Shown here in pieces: positions 29,200-39,805 of a stretch of DNA of 64,000 nt (the first letter of the stretch is position 1; each line of letters begins with the position of its first letter). The translations under genes were made by a program, and so were the position numbers. The notes below the pieces were generated by a model. The model searched no databases, was not told where the DNA came from, and saw only the letters and a program-made list of their open reading frames with translations. The DNA is from CAWBLP01 sp963721065 (lineage in GTDB: Bacteria > Pseudomonadota > Alphaproteobacteria > Acetobacterales > Acetobacteraceae): contig CAVRHO010000002.1 of the NCBI GenBank assembly GCA_963721065.1, positions 558,001 through 622,000 of the forward strand, in the 5' to 3' direction.

Positions 29200-31662
29200 A
29201 TGAAATTCACCCTGTCCTGGCTGAAGACCCATCTCGACACCGACGCCTCCCTCCAGCGCATCACCGACACGCTGACCCAGATCGGCCTGGAGCTGGAAGG
29301 CGTGGAGGACCGTGGCGCGGCCCTGGCCCCGTTCCGCGTCGCCCACGTGGTGGAAGCCGCGCAGCACCCCAACGCCGACCGCCTGCGCGCCTGCCAGGTG
29401 GACACCGGCGAGGAGATCGTCTCCGTCGTCTGCGGCGCACCCAACGCCCGCACCGGCATGAAGGCGGTGTTCGCCCCGCCCGGCAGCTTCATTCCCGGCA
29501 CCGGCATCACCCTGAAGGTCGGAGACATCCGCGGCGTGCGCAGCGCCGGCATGCTGCTCTCCTACCGCGAAATGGGCCTGGGCGACGACCATACCGGCAT
29601 CGTCGAGCTCTCCCCCGACGCCCCGACCGGCATGCCCTACGTGGCGTTCTCCGGCCTCGACGACCCGGTGATCGAGGTCAGCGTGACGCCGAACCGTGGC
29701 GACTGCTTCTCGGTCCGCGGCATCGCCCGCGACCTGGCCGCGGCCGGCATCGGCCGGCTGAAGCCGTGGGAGCCGTCCCGGCTGGACCGCATGTTCCGCG
29801 GTGGCCCGCGCTGGCAGATCGACTGGCCGGAAGCCTGCCCCTGGATCATCGGCCGCACCATCCGCGGCGTGAAGAACAGCCCCAGCCCCAAGTGGCTGCA
29901 GGACCGGCTCACCTCCATCGGCCTGCGGCCGATCAACGCGCTGGTCGATGTCACCAACTTCTTCACCGTTGACCTCGGCCGCCCGCTGCACGTGTTCGAC
30001 GTGGACAAGCTGGCCGGCGACACGCTGACCCTGCGCCGCGGCAACGGCGAGACCTTCCTGGCCCTGAACGGCAAGGAATACACCGCCACGCCCGAGGACT
30101 GCGTGATCGCCGACGCCGCCGGCGTGCAGTCACTGGCCGGCGTGGTGGGCGGCGAGCCGACCGGCTGCGACGAGTCCACCACCACGGTGTTCGTCGAATG
30201 CGCCCTGTTCGACCCGGTGCGCATCGCACTGACCGGCCGGCGCCACCAGATCGTCTCCGACGCCCGCCAGCGCTTCGAGCGCGGCATCGACCCGGCCATC
30301 ATGCCCGACGCGGTGGAAGCCGCCACCGCCCTGATCCTGGAGCTGTGCGGCGGCGAACCGGGCGAGGTCACGTCCGACGGCGCGCCCCCCGACTGGCACC
30401 GCACCGCCACCATGCGCTTCGAGCGCCTGGCCGGCTTCGGCGGCGCCGACGTGCCGCCGGATGAGGCGGTGGCCTCCCTCCAGCGCCTGGGCTTCGCGAC
30501 GTTGGAGCGGGACGACACCCAGGTGATGGTCTCCGTCCCGTCCTGGCGCAACGACGTTGCCGCGAAGATCGAGCTGTTCCAGTCACCCGAGCTCGAGCCC
30601 GCCGTGGCGGCCAAGGCAGCCGAGGGCTGCGTGCTGGTCGAGCCGGAATGCGACCTGATCGAGGAGGTGCTGCGGCTGCGCGGCCTGGATTCGGTGCCCC
30701 CGGTGTCGCTGCCCCGCGCCGCACCCGTGCCGGTTGCCACGCTCACCCCGGCACAGCAGCGCTCGTCTTTGGCCGGCCGCACCCTGGCGGCGCAGGGCCT
30801 GGCCGAGTGCGTCAGCTTCAGCTTCATGGCGGCGCAGGATGCGGCGCTGTTCGGCTCTGCGCCGGAAGCCCTGCGGTTGAGCAACCCGATCGCCGCCGAC
30901 CTGGACCAGTTGCGCCCCACCCCGATCGCCACGCTGGCCCTGGCGGCGAAGCGCAATGCGGCCCGCGGCTACACGGATGTCGGCCTGTTCGAGGTCGGCC
31001 CCGCCTACGCGATGGACGCACCCAACGGCCAGCGCCACGTGGCCGCCGGCGTGCGCAGCGGCAACACGCCCCGCACCTGGCTGACGCCGGCGCGCGGGGT
31101 GGATGCGATGGACGCCAAGGCCGACCTGTGGGCGGTGATGGCGGCGGTCGGCGTGCCGCTGGATGCGCTGATGGTCACGCCGGACGCGCCCGGCTTCTAC
31201 CACCCCGGCCGCTCCGGCCTGGTCCGCCAGGGCCCCAAAACCGTCCTCGGCAGCTTCGGCGAACTGCATCCGCGGGTGCTGGCCGCGCTGGACATGACCG
31301 GCCCGGTGGTGGCGTTCGAGCTGAACCTGGACGCGGTCGCGGAGCCGAAGCGCCGCCGCCGCAGTGCGCCCGAACTGCCGCCGTTCCAGCCGGTGCGGCG
31401 CGACTTCGCCTTCCTGGTGGATACCGCCGTCACGGCCGATGCCGTGCTGCGCGCGGCCCGCGGGGCGGAACGGGCGCTGATCACCGGCGTGTCGCTGTTC
31501 GACCTGTATGAGGGCGACAAACTGCCCGCGGGCAAGAAGTCGCTGGCCATCGAGGTGGTGTTCCAGCCGCGCGAGCGCACCCTGACCGACGCCGAGATCG
31601 AGGCGGCGTGCCAGAAGGTGATCGCCGCGGTGGTGAAGGCGACCGGCGCCACGCTGCGCTGA
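29200..31662 (+). CDS. pheT: Phenylalanyl-tRNA synthetase beta subunit
   Basis: 820-residue tRNA-recognition and editing subunit. Starts MKFTLSWLKTHLDTDASLQR. Domains in order: the tRNA-binding OB fold (residues ~40–150, VVEAAQHPNADRLRACQVDT), B3/B4 editing (~215–390, RPLHVFDVDKLAGDTLTLRR), B5 (~400–480, FERLAGFGGADVPPDEAVAS), the catalytic-like core (~490–700), and the C-terminal ferredoxin-like anticodon-binding domain (~725–820, PPFQPVRRDFAFLVD and EVVFQPRERTLTDAEIEAA). No break is seen in the frame. ATG 29200 has GGAGCCC upstream. Confidence 0.96.
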   Translation: MKFTLSWLKTHLDTDASLQRITDTLTQIGLELEGVEDRGAALAPFRVAHVVEAAQHPNADRLRACQVDTGEEIVSVVCGAPNARTGMKAVFAPPGSFIPGTGITLKVGDIRGVRSAGMLLSYREMGLGDDHTGIVELSPDAPTGMPYVAFSGLDDPVIEVSVTPNRGDCFSVRGIARDLAAAGIGRLKPWEPSRLDRMFRGGPRWQIDWPEACPWIIGRTIRGVKNSPSPKWLQDRLTSIGLRPINALVDVTNFFTVDLGRPLHVFDVDKLAGDTLTLRRGNGETFLALNGKEYTATPEDCVIADAAGVQSLAGVVGGEPTGCDESTTTVFVECALFDPVRIALTGRRHQIVSDARQRFERGIDPAIMPDAVEAATALILELCGGEPGEVTSDGAPPDWHRTATMRFERLAGFGGADVPPDEAVASLQRLGFATLERDDTQVMVSVPSWRNDVAAKIELFQSPELEPAVAAKAAEGCVLVEPECDLIEEVLRLRGLDSVPPVSLPRAAPVPVATLTPAQQRSSLAGRTLAAQGLAECVSFSFMAAQDAALFGSAPEALRLSNPIAADLDQLRPTPIATLALAAKRNAARGYTDVGLFEVGPAYAMDAPNGQRHVAAGVRSGNTPRTWLTPARGVDAMDAKADLWAVMAAVGVPLDALMVTPDAPGFYHPGRSGLVRQGPKTVLGSFGELHPRVLAALDMTGPVVAFELNLDAVAEPKRRRRSAPELPPFQPVRRDFAFLVDTAVTADAVLRAARGAERALITGVSLFDLYEGDKLPAGKKSLAIEVVFQPRERTLTDAEIEAACQKVIAAVVKATGATLR

Positions 31663-31710
31663 TCGCGGGGGTGCCCGGGTCCCGGAACACCACCTTCCAG
31701 ACCCGGAAAC

Positions 31711-31844
31711 CGGGATCCGGCGCGGCCTTGCGCTGATCCCCGGGATCCGGCGCGGCCTTGCGCTGATCCCCGGGATCCGCAGATCCCGGATGACCGCCTT
31801 CAAGCTCGGAAACCCGGATACGGCGCCGCCTTGCGCTGATGCCC
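31711..31844. repeat. 30-bp tandem repeat downstream of pheT
   Basis: CGGGATCCGGCGCGGCCTTG plus CGCTGATCCC occurs twice in a row (31711–31740, 31741–31770), with a truncated copy at 31771 and a diverged copy at 31815–31844. The gap 31663–31979 holds no gene. Confidence 0.8.
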
Positions 31845-31979
31845 AAGACCCGCGGGCCTTGGAACGCCAGGGTCCAGGCCCGGAATCCGGAGCCGGGCGC
31901 CCCCGACACTTTGCCCGATAGCGACAAGCGCCGACACACCGTGGTACAGTCGTGCCCTGCGACCAGGGAGGGTACGCGA

Positions 31980-32501
31980 ATGACCACGAAGCCGAAGCAT
32001 TTGGGTCACGTCAATCTCTACGTCCGCAATGCAGCGCGGGCCAAGGACTGGTATGAGGACGTGCTTGGTCTGCACGTCTATGACTTCCGCCCCGGCTGGG
32101 CCGCCTTCATGTCGGCGGACACCGACAAGTCGCACGAAGTCGCGCTGATGGAGGTCGGAGAGAATGCGACGCTGCCGCAGAAGGGCCAGGTCGGGCTGAA
32201 CCATCTGGCCTGGATGATGGAAAGCCTGGACGACCTGAAGACCATGTACCACCGCCTGAAGGACAAGGGGGTGAAGATCGACCGCATCGTCGATCACGGC
32301 CTGTCCCTCGGCATCTACTTTCGCGATCCGGACGGGAACGGGCTGGAAGTGTCCTACGAGCTGCCGCGCGACCAGTGGCCGCGACAGGACCACGTGTTCC
32401 AGCCCGATGTGGTCAACCTGGGCCGTTTCCCTGGCCCGTGGGACGCGGAGATGCGGGCGCAGAACACCCCGGCTCGGCCGGCCGCCGCCGCCCCCGCCTA
32501 G
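31980..32501 (+). CDS. VOC-superfamily (glyoxalase/extradiol dioxygenase-like) protein
   Basis: A 173-residue protein with one vicinal-oxygen-chelate module. ATG 31980 has GGGAGGG at 31965–31971. LGHVNLYVRNAARAKDWYED carries the first metal His, HLAWMMESLDDL the second, and GIYFRDPDGNGLEVSYEL the terminal Glu ligand. This layout fits glyoxalase or ring-cleaving dioxygenase relatives; the substrate cannot be told. The C-terminal ~40 residues (DQWPRQDHVFQPD... and an Ala/Pro tail) fall outside the domain. It is a single gene, convergent with the YihY-family gene. Confidence 0.85.
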   Translation: MTTKPKHLGHVNLYVRNAARAKDWYEDVLGLHVYDFRPGWAAFMSADTDKSHEVALMEVGENATLPQKGQVGLNHLAWMMESLDDLKTMYHRLKDKGVKIDRIVDHGLSLGIYFRDPDGNGLEVSYELPRDQWPRQDHVFQPDVVNLGRFPGPWDAEMRAQNTPARPAAAAPA

Positions 32502-32792
32502 GCCGTTCCGCATCCTGGCTGTTGGCCCGCCCTCCCCAGGATGTGGCGGGCCACACACCGGCTGAACTCCGGGCGGTGGCCAGTGTCCGGACAACGGCCA
32601 AAGTTCGGACAGTGGCCGAGAGTCCGGGCGGTGGCTACAATCCGATAAACCGGCTCGCCTTTCGGCCAGCGCGGCGAGGTACGCAAGGTCGCGGACGTGG
32701 TCGGGCTTGCGAAAGACGCCGGCTCTCTGACTGGCCAGCTGCCTGGATCCCTGCCGTGTGGCAGCCATGCCCGACGGCAGCGGGGCGCACGG

Positions 32793-33689
32793 CTACGTGC
32801 CGTCCGACCGTTCGCGCCGGCGTAGCTCGGACTTCAGCGCACTGGGCCGCCGACCACTGGCCTGGTCTGCCAGGACCGCATCGACCTCGGCCCCGGCCAG
32901 CACCGCCAGGGCGCTGGCGTAGAACCACAGCAGGGCCACCACAACGGCGCCCAGCGAGCCGTACAACTGCCCGAAAGATCCGGCAAAGCCGGCATAGACG
33001 GTGACGCCGTACGACGCCGCGATCCAGACCACGGTCGCCACCACCGCTCCGACGGCTGCCGACCACCACTGGCCGGGCTCTCGGCTGACCGCGAAACGGA
33101 ACAACACGCCCAGCCCGCCGGTGAACACCAGCGCCAGCACCGGCCATCGCAGCCACAGCAGCGCCCGACCAAGCTGCAGATGCCGCTGCACCAGCGCCGG
33201 CGGCAGCGCGAACAATGCGAGCGCCACGAACAGCAGGGCGATGCCGCTGACGCCCACCACCAGGCACACCACGGCCCGGCGCAGGCGCCCGCGGCGCTCG
33301 GTGATGTCATAGACGATGTTGAGCGCGGTCAGCAGGCCGCTGGCAGCGCGGTAGCAGGTGAGCACCACCAGGCCGAGGTTGAGCAGCAGGCCAAGCCCGA
33401 CGCCGAAACCCTCCGGCACGCTGGTGACGAACTGTTCGAGGACGCTGCGCGTGCCCTGCGGGATCAGGTGGCTGCCGTTTTCCACGGATTGCTGGAGCAC
33501 GCCGATATCGCCGAACTGGGCCCACAGCGCCGCCGCTGCCGCTAGTCCCGGCAGCAGGCCGAACACCGCATAGAAGGTCAGGCCGGCGGCCACCATCTGG
33601 ACGTGGTCGCTGAGCACTTCCTCACGCAGGGCGCGCAGCACGCTGCGCAGGCTGGATGTGATTGTGGCGCGCTGACCGGATCGCATCAC
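32793..33689 (-). CDS. YihY/BrkB-family inner-membrane protein
   Basis: 298 residues with six hydrophobic segments. Family marks are DHVQMVAAGLTFYAVFGLLP near the N-terminus, the glycine-rich GFGVGLGLLLNLGLVVLTCY, ALNIVYDITERRGRLRRA, and the late FGQLYGSLGAVVVALLWFYA. The family was once annotated as ribonuclease BN but is now considered a membrane protein of unknown role, possibly transport. ATG 33689 or 33686 are both possible. The C-terminus is basic and soluble. Confidence 0.88.
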   Translation of the reverse strand: MMRSGQRATITSSLRSVLRALREEVLSDHVQMVAAGLTFYAVFGLLPGLAAAAALWAQFGDIGVLQQSVENGSHLIPQGTRSVLEQFVTSVPEGFGVGLGLLLNLGLVVLTCYRAASGLLTALNIVYDITERRGRLRRAVVCLVVGVSGIALLFVALALFALPPALVQRHLQLGRALLWLRWPVLALVFTGGLGVLFRFAVSREPGQWWSAAVGAVVATVVWIAASYGVTVYAGFAGSFGQLYGSLGAVVVALLWFYASALAVLAGAEVDAVLADQASGRRPSALKSELRRRERSDGT

Positions 33690-34324
33690 GGCGTTGCCGG
33701 CGCCGGTCGCGCGCGGTCCAGGTGTCCGCGGGGTTCGTTCATTGGCCTCGCCTGTCGGTGGTAAACAGGAACGACGCGGATGGCGGATGGTTCAGGCGCA
33801 GCGCGTGGTCGTGGTGAGGGTGACCGCGGGTGGACCGTGCGACCGTCGTGGCGGGCGCGCGCCGAAGGTGGGGCAAGGAAAGTCCCTCGCCCGCCACTGC
33901 GTCGTGCGGCATCTCGAGCCTGCCCTGCTTCTGTGTTCGGCCCCGCAGCGCCCGTTTCTCCGTTCCGGCCACAAGTCCCCCGGCGCCGCGCGCAGCCGTG
34001 GTCAAGGATGGCCGGAGGCCACCGCCGCAGGCGGCGCGCAGCGTCCTTGATCGCGGCGAGCACGGCGCCACGCTGTGGTGGCACGGGCGTGGTCTCCGGT
34101 GCGCAACCGGGCTCCTGCTGGGACCCAGGTGACCGGTCTGGAGTGTCACCTATGTGACCGGTGCGTTCCTTGACCCGGTCATCTACCCCGGTTCAGGCGT
34201 GTGACGTTGCACCCTGGCCCGATCGTTCCGGTGTCGATGGCCGGGTCAGGCCCGGCCATCACGAGGGGCACCTGGTCATGACATGAGGGGGTACTGCCAG
34301 CGTGCCCGTCTTCGCGCCCGCACC
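33690..34324. other. 635-base gap without a convincing gene
   Basis: Several short frames exist on both strands, but none shows a recognisable domain or ribosome site. The right end holds a REPIN-like element (34168–34262). A small hairpin CCGCC–GCA–GGCGG lies near 34025. Confidence 0.45.
34168..34262. repeat. REPIN-like element, left arm degenerate
   Basis: The right arm is intact (GATGGCCGGGTCAGGCCCGG then CCATCAC); the left arm is decayed (CCTTGACCCGGTCATCTACC). The shared central block CCCGATCGTTCCGG is present, as in the copies at 44995 and 61611. Confidence 0.65.
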
Positions 34325-35352
34325 CTACTTCCCCAGCGGGAACTTCACCCCCGCATCATGCAGGTGACACGACACCAGATGCCCCGGCTGCATTTCCCGC
34401 AGCACCGGAACCTCCGCACGGCAGCGCGGCATCGCATACGGGCACCGCGTGTGGAAGTGACAGCCGGGCGGCGGCCGGATCGGGCTTGGCACGTCACCGC
34501 GCAGGATGATCCGCTTGCGGCCGCGCGCGCCCGACCGCGGGATGGGCACGGCCGACAGCAGCGCTTCGGTGTACGGGTGCAGCGGTGTTTCGAACAGGCT
34601 GGTCTTGTCCGTCATCTCCACGATGCGGCCCAGATACATCACCGCGACACGGTGGCTGATATGCTCCACCACCGCGATGTCGTGCGCGACGAACAGGTAG
34701 GACAGCCCGAACTCCTCCTGCAGGTCCATCAGCAGGTTGATGATCTGCGCCTGGATCGACACATCCAGCGCCGAGACCGGTTCGTCGCCGATGATCAGTT
34801 GCGGATGCAGCGCCAGCGCACGCGCGATGCCGATGCGCTGCCGCTGCCCGCCGGAAAACTCATGCGGATACGAATACATCAGCTCGGCCCGCAGCCCGAC
34901 GCGTTCGAACAGCGCCGCGACCTGGTCGCGCCGGTCCTGGCTGCCGGCGGCGTGGTGGATCAGCAGAGGTTCACCGACGATGTCCCCCACCGTCATGCGC
35001 GGATTCAGCGACGCGTAGGGGTCCTGGTAGATCATCTGCATGCGCCGCCGGTACGGCAGCATGTCCGCCGGTTCCAGCGACGTGATATCGGTTCCGTCCA
35101 GCAGGATCTGCCCGCCGCTCGGCTCCAGCAGTTTCAGCAGGGTCCGACCGACCGTCGATTTGCCGCAGCCGCTTTCGCCCACCAGCCCCAGCGTCTCGCC
35201 GGGCGCGATGTGGAAGGACACGCCGTCCACCGCATAGACGTAGCCGGCCACGCGGGAGAACACGCCCTGGTGGATCGGGAAGTGCTTCTTCAGGTCGCGC
35301 ACCTCCAGAAGCGGACGCGCGGCGCTGCCGTTTCCTGGCGTTGTCTGCAACA

Positions 35353-35356
<4 letters not shown>
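34325..35356 (-). CDS. dppF: Peptide ABC transporter ATP-binding protein, DppF/OppF type
   Basis: A 343-residue ATPase. ATG 35356 overlaps the dppD stop (ATGA) and removes a non-conserved 29-residue extension. Walker A GESGCGKSTVGRTL, the Q-loop in MIYQDPYASLNPRM, ABC signature EFSGGQRQRIGIARAL and Walker B LIIGDEPVSALDV are intact. The C-terminal oligopeptide-type extension has CHFHTRCPYAMPRC, the iron–sulfur-like cysteine motif of DppD/DppF. It couples ATP hydrolysis to peptide import with dppD. The permeases expected beside it are absent; dppB/dppC at 25–27 kb are candidates. Confidence 0.93.
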
Positions 35357-36405
<1,049 letters not shown>

Positions 36406-36409
36406 GTGC

Positions 36410-36445
36410 CTCCCAAAATTATCTTATGCTATATATTAGCCACGG
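36410..36445. promoter_or_regulatory. AT-rich divergent promoter region between dppD and the binding-protein gene
   Basis: The 104-base gap contains the only AT-rich run nearby (AAAATTATCTTATGCTATAT), with TATATT at 36432–36437 as a possible −10 for the rightward gene. The transcript would then have a leader of about 65 bases. No operator dyad was recognised. Confidence 0.4.
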
Positions 36446-36509
36446 GATGGGCAGGCGTGCCAGCAGAGAACGTCGCCCGCGTTCCCGGAATTCAGGGAGG
36501 GAATGAGCA

Positions 36510-38201
36510 ATGGCAGGCAACCAGCCACCTCTTGCGGGGTGGACACGACGTGACTTGTTCAAGGCCAGCGCGGCCGCGGCGGCCGTGGCGTACGGATTGG
36601 TCCCGCGCCCCGGCCTGGCCGATGTTCCGAACCAGTACGACGGGTCGAAGTTTCAACTGAAAGCGCCGGAGCCGAATGCCAAGCCCGGCGGTGTGCTGCG
36701 CTACGGCATCACCAACCGTCTGCCGCATTTCGACGTGCACCAGTCTGGCACGATCAACAGCCTGGGCGCCCAGGGCTGCATGTACGACAACCTGATCCGG
36801 CACAATCCGCTGGACAGCGGCAAGACCATCATTCCCGACCTGGCGCATAGCTGGGAAATTTCCAAGGACGGCAAGACCTACACCTTCTACCTGCGCAAGG
36901 GGGTGGAGTTCAGCGACGGCGGGAAGCTGACCTCGGCCGACATCAAGGCAACGTTCGACCGGATCGCCAAACCGCCCAAGGGCGTCAGCATTCCGCGCAG
37001 CGTGCTGTTCAGGGCGGTGGAGGAGATCACCGCGCCGGACGACTACACGGTGCAGTTCAAGCTCGCGGCGCCGCGGACCTCCACCTACATGATGGCGGCG
37101 ATCGCCAGTGGCTGGAACGTCATCTTCCGCAAGAAGACGCTGGAGGACAACAACTACAATCTCCGCCGCGTGTCCGACATCCCGGGCACCGGCCCGTTCC
37201 GCTCCAAGCGGCGGGTGGAGAACGAAGTCTGGGTGATGGAGAAGAACCCGAACTACTGGAACGAGGGGCTGCCGTACCTGGAGGGCATCGAGTTCTACAA
37301 CCTGATCCCGTTCTCGCCGGAGCTGGGGTCGGCACTGCTGTCCAATCGCATCGACTACGGCCGCATCGTGGATCCGGTGACGGCGCGCAAGGCGAAGCAG
37401 ACGGAAGGCATGTCGTCCACCGCGTTCAACCAGAGCGTGATCCAGGGCACGTGGGTGAACACCAAGCGCCCGCCGCTGGATGATCCGCAGGTGCGGCGCG
37501 CGATTCACCTGGCGTTCCAGCGGCATGTGCTGGTGGACGTGGTGAAGGACGTGGCGCCGATGCGGGTCGGCGGGTTCCTGTATCCGTTCTCGGAGTTCGC
37601 CACGCCGACCGACCAGTTGTTCCAGCGCGTCGGGTACCAGGAGGATCCGACCGCGGCGATCAAGGAAGCCAAGGCGTTGCTGGCGGCGTCCGGCAAGGCG
37701 GGGCAGATCAAGCCGCTGGATTTCCTGGTGCGCGACGTGGCCAGCTTCAAGCTGTGGGCGCAGGCGATCCAGGCGATGCTGCAGCAGACGCTGGGCATCC
37801 AGTGCAACCTGCGCACGGTGGTGGAATCGGTGTGGTTCGACGACACCGCCAACGGGCATTTCGACCTGGCGATCGGGGCGGTGGTGTCCACGCTGCTGGA
37901 TCCGTCGGACTACTACAACGCCTGGTATCGCAGCGGGGGGCCGCAGAACTACTCGTTCTGGAGCAACCAGAAGTTCGACGGGCTGACCGACCAGATCGAC
38001 GCCGAGCTGGACGCGAAGAAGCGGTTGGTGACGATCCGGGAGACCGAGACGATCATGGAAAATGATCCGCCGGTGTTCCCGGTGGCGTGGGAGCAGATCA
38101 ACGACGTCTGGTTCAACTACGTGAAGGGGCACAACCCGTACGACTATTTCGGCATCTACGATGTCGTGCGGTTCGACACGTTCTGGATGGACAAGGCCTG
38201 A
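36510..38201 (+). CDS. Peptide-type ABC transporter substrate-binding protein (SBP family 5)
   Basis: A 563-residue exported binding protein. ATG 36510 has GGGAGGG eight bases upstream. The leader has a twin-arginine-like motif, TRRDLFKASAAAAAVAYGLV, suggesting Tat export. SBP_bac_5 signatures: PGGVLRYGITNRLPHFDVHQ, NLIRHNPLDSGKTIIPDLAH, SWEISKDGKTYTFYLRKGVE and FSDGGKLTSADIKATFDRI. Likely ligands are peptides, but nickel, opines or glycosides are also bound by this family. It diverges from dppD–dppF and probably serves them. Confidence 0.92.
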   Translation: MAGNQPPLAGWTRRDLFKASAAAAAVAYGLVPRPGLADVPNQYDGSKFQLKAPEPNAKPGGVLRYGITNRLPHFDVHQSGTINSLGAQGCMYDNLIRHNPLDSGKTIIPDLAHSWEISKDGKTYTFYLRKGVEFSDGGKLTSADIKATFDRIAKPPKGVSIPRSVLFRAVEEITAPDDYTVQFKLAAPRTSTYMMAAIASGWNVIFRKKTLEDNNYNLRRVSDIPGTGPFRSKRRVENEVWVMEKNPNYWNEGLPYLEGIEFYNLIPFSPELGSALLSNRIDYGRIVDPVTARKAKQTEGMSSTAFNQSVIQGTWVNTKRPPLDDPQVRRAIHLAFQRHVLVDVVKDVAPMRVGGFLYPFSEFATPTDQLFQRVGYQEDPTAAIKEAKALLAASGKAGQIKPLDFLVRDVASFKLWAQAIQAMLQQTLGIQCNLRTVVESVWFDDTANGHFDLAIGAVVSTLLDPSDYYNAWYRSGGPQNYSFWSNQKFDGLTDQIDAELDAKKRLVTIRETETIMENDPPVFPVAWEQINDVWFNYVKGHNPYDYFGIYDVVRFDTFWMDKA

Positions 38202-38208
38202 GAGCCAC

Positions 38209-38234
38209 GGGCCGGTGTGGAGACGCACCGGCCC
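38209..38234 (+). terminator. Hairpin after the binding-protein gene
   Basis: GGGCCGGTG–8 nt–CACCGGCCC forms a 9-bp perfect stem starting 8 bases after the stop codon. No T-run follows, so it may be a weak or Rho-assisted terminator or an mRNA stabiliser. Confidence 0.45.
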
Positions 38235-38355
38235 ACCGGATGTCGCAGGGTGGGTGTCCGCTGTGGCGCGGGTTGCCGGCCTGTTTCGCCGTGTGCTTGC
38301 CAATGCACGGTCGTATCGGCGAGTCTTCCCGTGAACGCTTCGGGAGACTGCCGCC

Positions 38356-38802
38356 ATGCGCCTTGTCATCGGCTCGGATCACGCGGGCTTCGCGCTGAAG
38401 CGCACCGTGCTGGACCACCTGGCCGCGCTGGGCCACGCGGTGGAGGACGTTGGCTGCCACGACGACAGCCCGGTGGATTTCCCGGATATCGCGCGCAGCC
38501 TGTGCGACAGGATCACCGGCGGCCAGGCGGAGCGCGGGTTGATGGTCTGCGGCACGGGCGTCGGTGCGTCGATCGCCGCCAACAAGATGCCGGGCATCCG
38601 GGCCGCGGTGTGCCACGACGTGCATTCCGCGCATCAGTGCGTGGAGCATGACGACGTCAACGTCATGTGCATCGGGGCGCAGATCGTCGGCGCCTGGCTG
38701 GCGAAGGATCTGATCACTGCTTATCTCGGCGCGCGTTTCTCCACCGATCCGGATTTCCGGCGGCGGGTGGAGAAGCTCTCCGGCATGGACCGCGCCCGTT
38801 AG
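38356..38802 (+). CDS. rpiB: RpiB/LacA/LacB-family sugar-phosphate isomerase
   Basis: 148 residues; interconverts ribose 5-phosphate and ribulose 5-phosphate, or a related tetrose/hexose phosphate. RLVIGSDHAGFALKRTVLDH, the DxPD block SPVDFPDIARSLC, MVCGTGVGASIAANKMPGIR (active Cys kept) and CVEHDDVNVMCIGAQIVG are diagnostic. The family also includes erythrulose-phosphate isomerases, so RpiB identity is probable rather than certain. ATG 38356 is preceded by GGGAG. The next gene is 24 bases downstream. Confidence 0.9.
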   Translation: MRLVIGSDHAGFALKRTVLDHLAALGHAVEDVGCHDDSPVDFPDIARSLCDRITGGQAERGLMVCGTGVGASIAANKMPGIRAAVCHDVHSAHQCVEHDDVNVMCIGAQIVGAWLAKDLITAYLGARFSTDPDFRRRVEKLSGMDRAR

Positions 38803-38826
38803 GCCCCGCAACGAAGGCACCCGCTG

Positions 38827-39546
38827 ATGACCTGGTCGATTACCGCCCATGATTCCGCCACCGGCGCGTTTGCCGTGGCCGTTGCCACCCGTGCCTTCGC
38901 GGTGGGCGCGTCCTGCCCGTTCGTGCGCGCCGGCGTGGGCGCGGTGTCCACGCAGTCGATGACCAACCGCTATCTGGGGCCGGCGGTGCTGGACGGGCTG
39001 GCGCGCGGCCTGTCCCCGGATGCGGCGATCGAGGGGGCGCTGGCGGGCGACGAAGGCCGCGGCATCCGCCAGTTGCACGCGGTGGACCGGCACGGCCACA
39101 GCGCCGCCTGGACCGGGCGCAACTGCGTGGAGTGGTGCGGCAGCCTGGCCGCGCCCGGTATCAGCGTGGCCGGCAACATGCTGGCCGGGGAGCGCACCAT
39201 CGCGGCGACGCTGGAAACCTGGCTCGCGCTGCCGGACCTGGACCTGCCGGAGCGGCTGATGCGGGCGATGGAGGCCGGCGAGGCGGCCGGCGGCGACCGT
39301 CGCGGCAAGCAGTCCGCGGCGATGGTGATGGTCACCACGGAGGATTTTCCGGACCTGGACCTTCGGGTCGATGACCATGCGGAACCGCTGATGGAACTGC
39401 GCCGCCTGCTTGGGTTGTGGCGGACCGAGGGGCGGCCGCGGCTGGGGATCGCGCCGTCGAAGGCCCACCCGTCCGGGTTTACCGACCTTGATGCGATCGA
39501 GGCGGGGTGGAAGGCGCGCGGGCTCGACCTGCGGTTCCGGCGATAG
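38827..39546 (+). CDS. DUF1028-family protein (putative Ntn-type hydrolase)
   Basis: 239 residues. MTWSITAHDSATGAFAVAVA is the conserved start, with GVGAVSTQSMTNRYLGPAVL, the central VEWCGSLAAPGISVAGNML and RGKQSAAMVMVTTED following. The family is assigned to the Ntn-hydrolase-like fold, and the residue after the first Met is often the presumed nucleophile; here it is Thr. Substrate unknown; members sit near peptide transporters and amidohydrolases, matching the dpp genes upstream. Probably co-transcribed with the rpiB-like gene. Confidence 0.85.
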   Translation: MTWSITAHDSATGAFAVAVATRAFAVGASCPFVRAGVGAVSTQSMTNRYLGPAVLDGLARGLSPDAAIEGALAGDEGRGIRQLHAVDRHGHSAAWTGRNCVEWCGSLAAPGISVAGNMLAGERTIAATLETWLALPDLDLPERLMRAMEAGEAAGGDRRGKQSAAMVMVTTEDFPDLDLRVDDHAEPLMELRRLLGLWRTEGRPRLGIAPSKAHPSGFTDLDAIEAGWKARGLDLRFRR

Positions 39547-39625
39547 GGGACGAATGCGCGACTTGTCCCGTTATGGGAGCAAGCCGCGCAGGCGCCAACA
39601 TGCGGCGGCACCCCTCCTGCACAGA

Positions 39626-39668
39626 GTGCCATGGCCGAGTCCGACCTGGTCAGGCTCGGCCATGGCAC
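39626..39668. repeat. Long perfect inverted repeat, possible terminator
   Basis: GTGCCATGGCCGAG–15 nt–CTCGGCCATGGCAC has 14-bp perfect arms. It resembles one arm of the REPIN-like elements and lies between the convergent DUF1028 and OsmC genes, where it could terminate both. The rest of 39547–39805 is featureless. Confidence 0.7.
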
Positions 39669-39805
39669 GGAAGAGCAGGATCGGAACGCAGGTATTCAAA
39701 GCCTGTCGGGCGCAAACCCGCTACTCACGACCCGGCGGAAGGCGGCTATGGAAAAGCGTGGATTGGTGGTCAGCGCCGACCATGGCGCCAAGGGCCGATT
39801 GCGGT

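Noticed and set aside
33686..34084. A 132-codon minus-strand frame in the 33.7–34.3 kb gap
   Set aside because: Low-complexity Arg/Pro/Gly composition, no domain and no ribosome site; competing frames of equal quality lie on the other strand.
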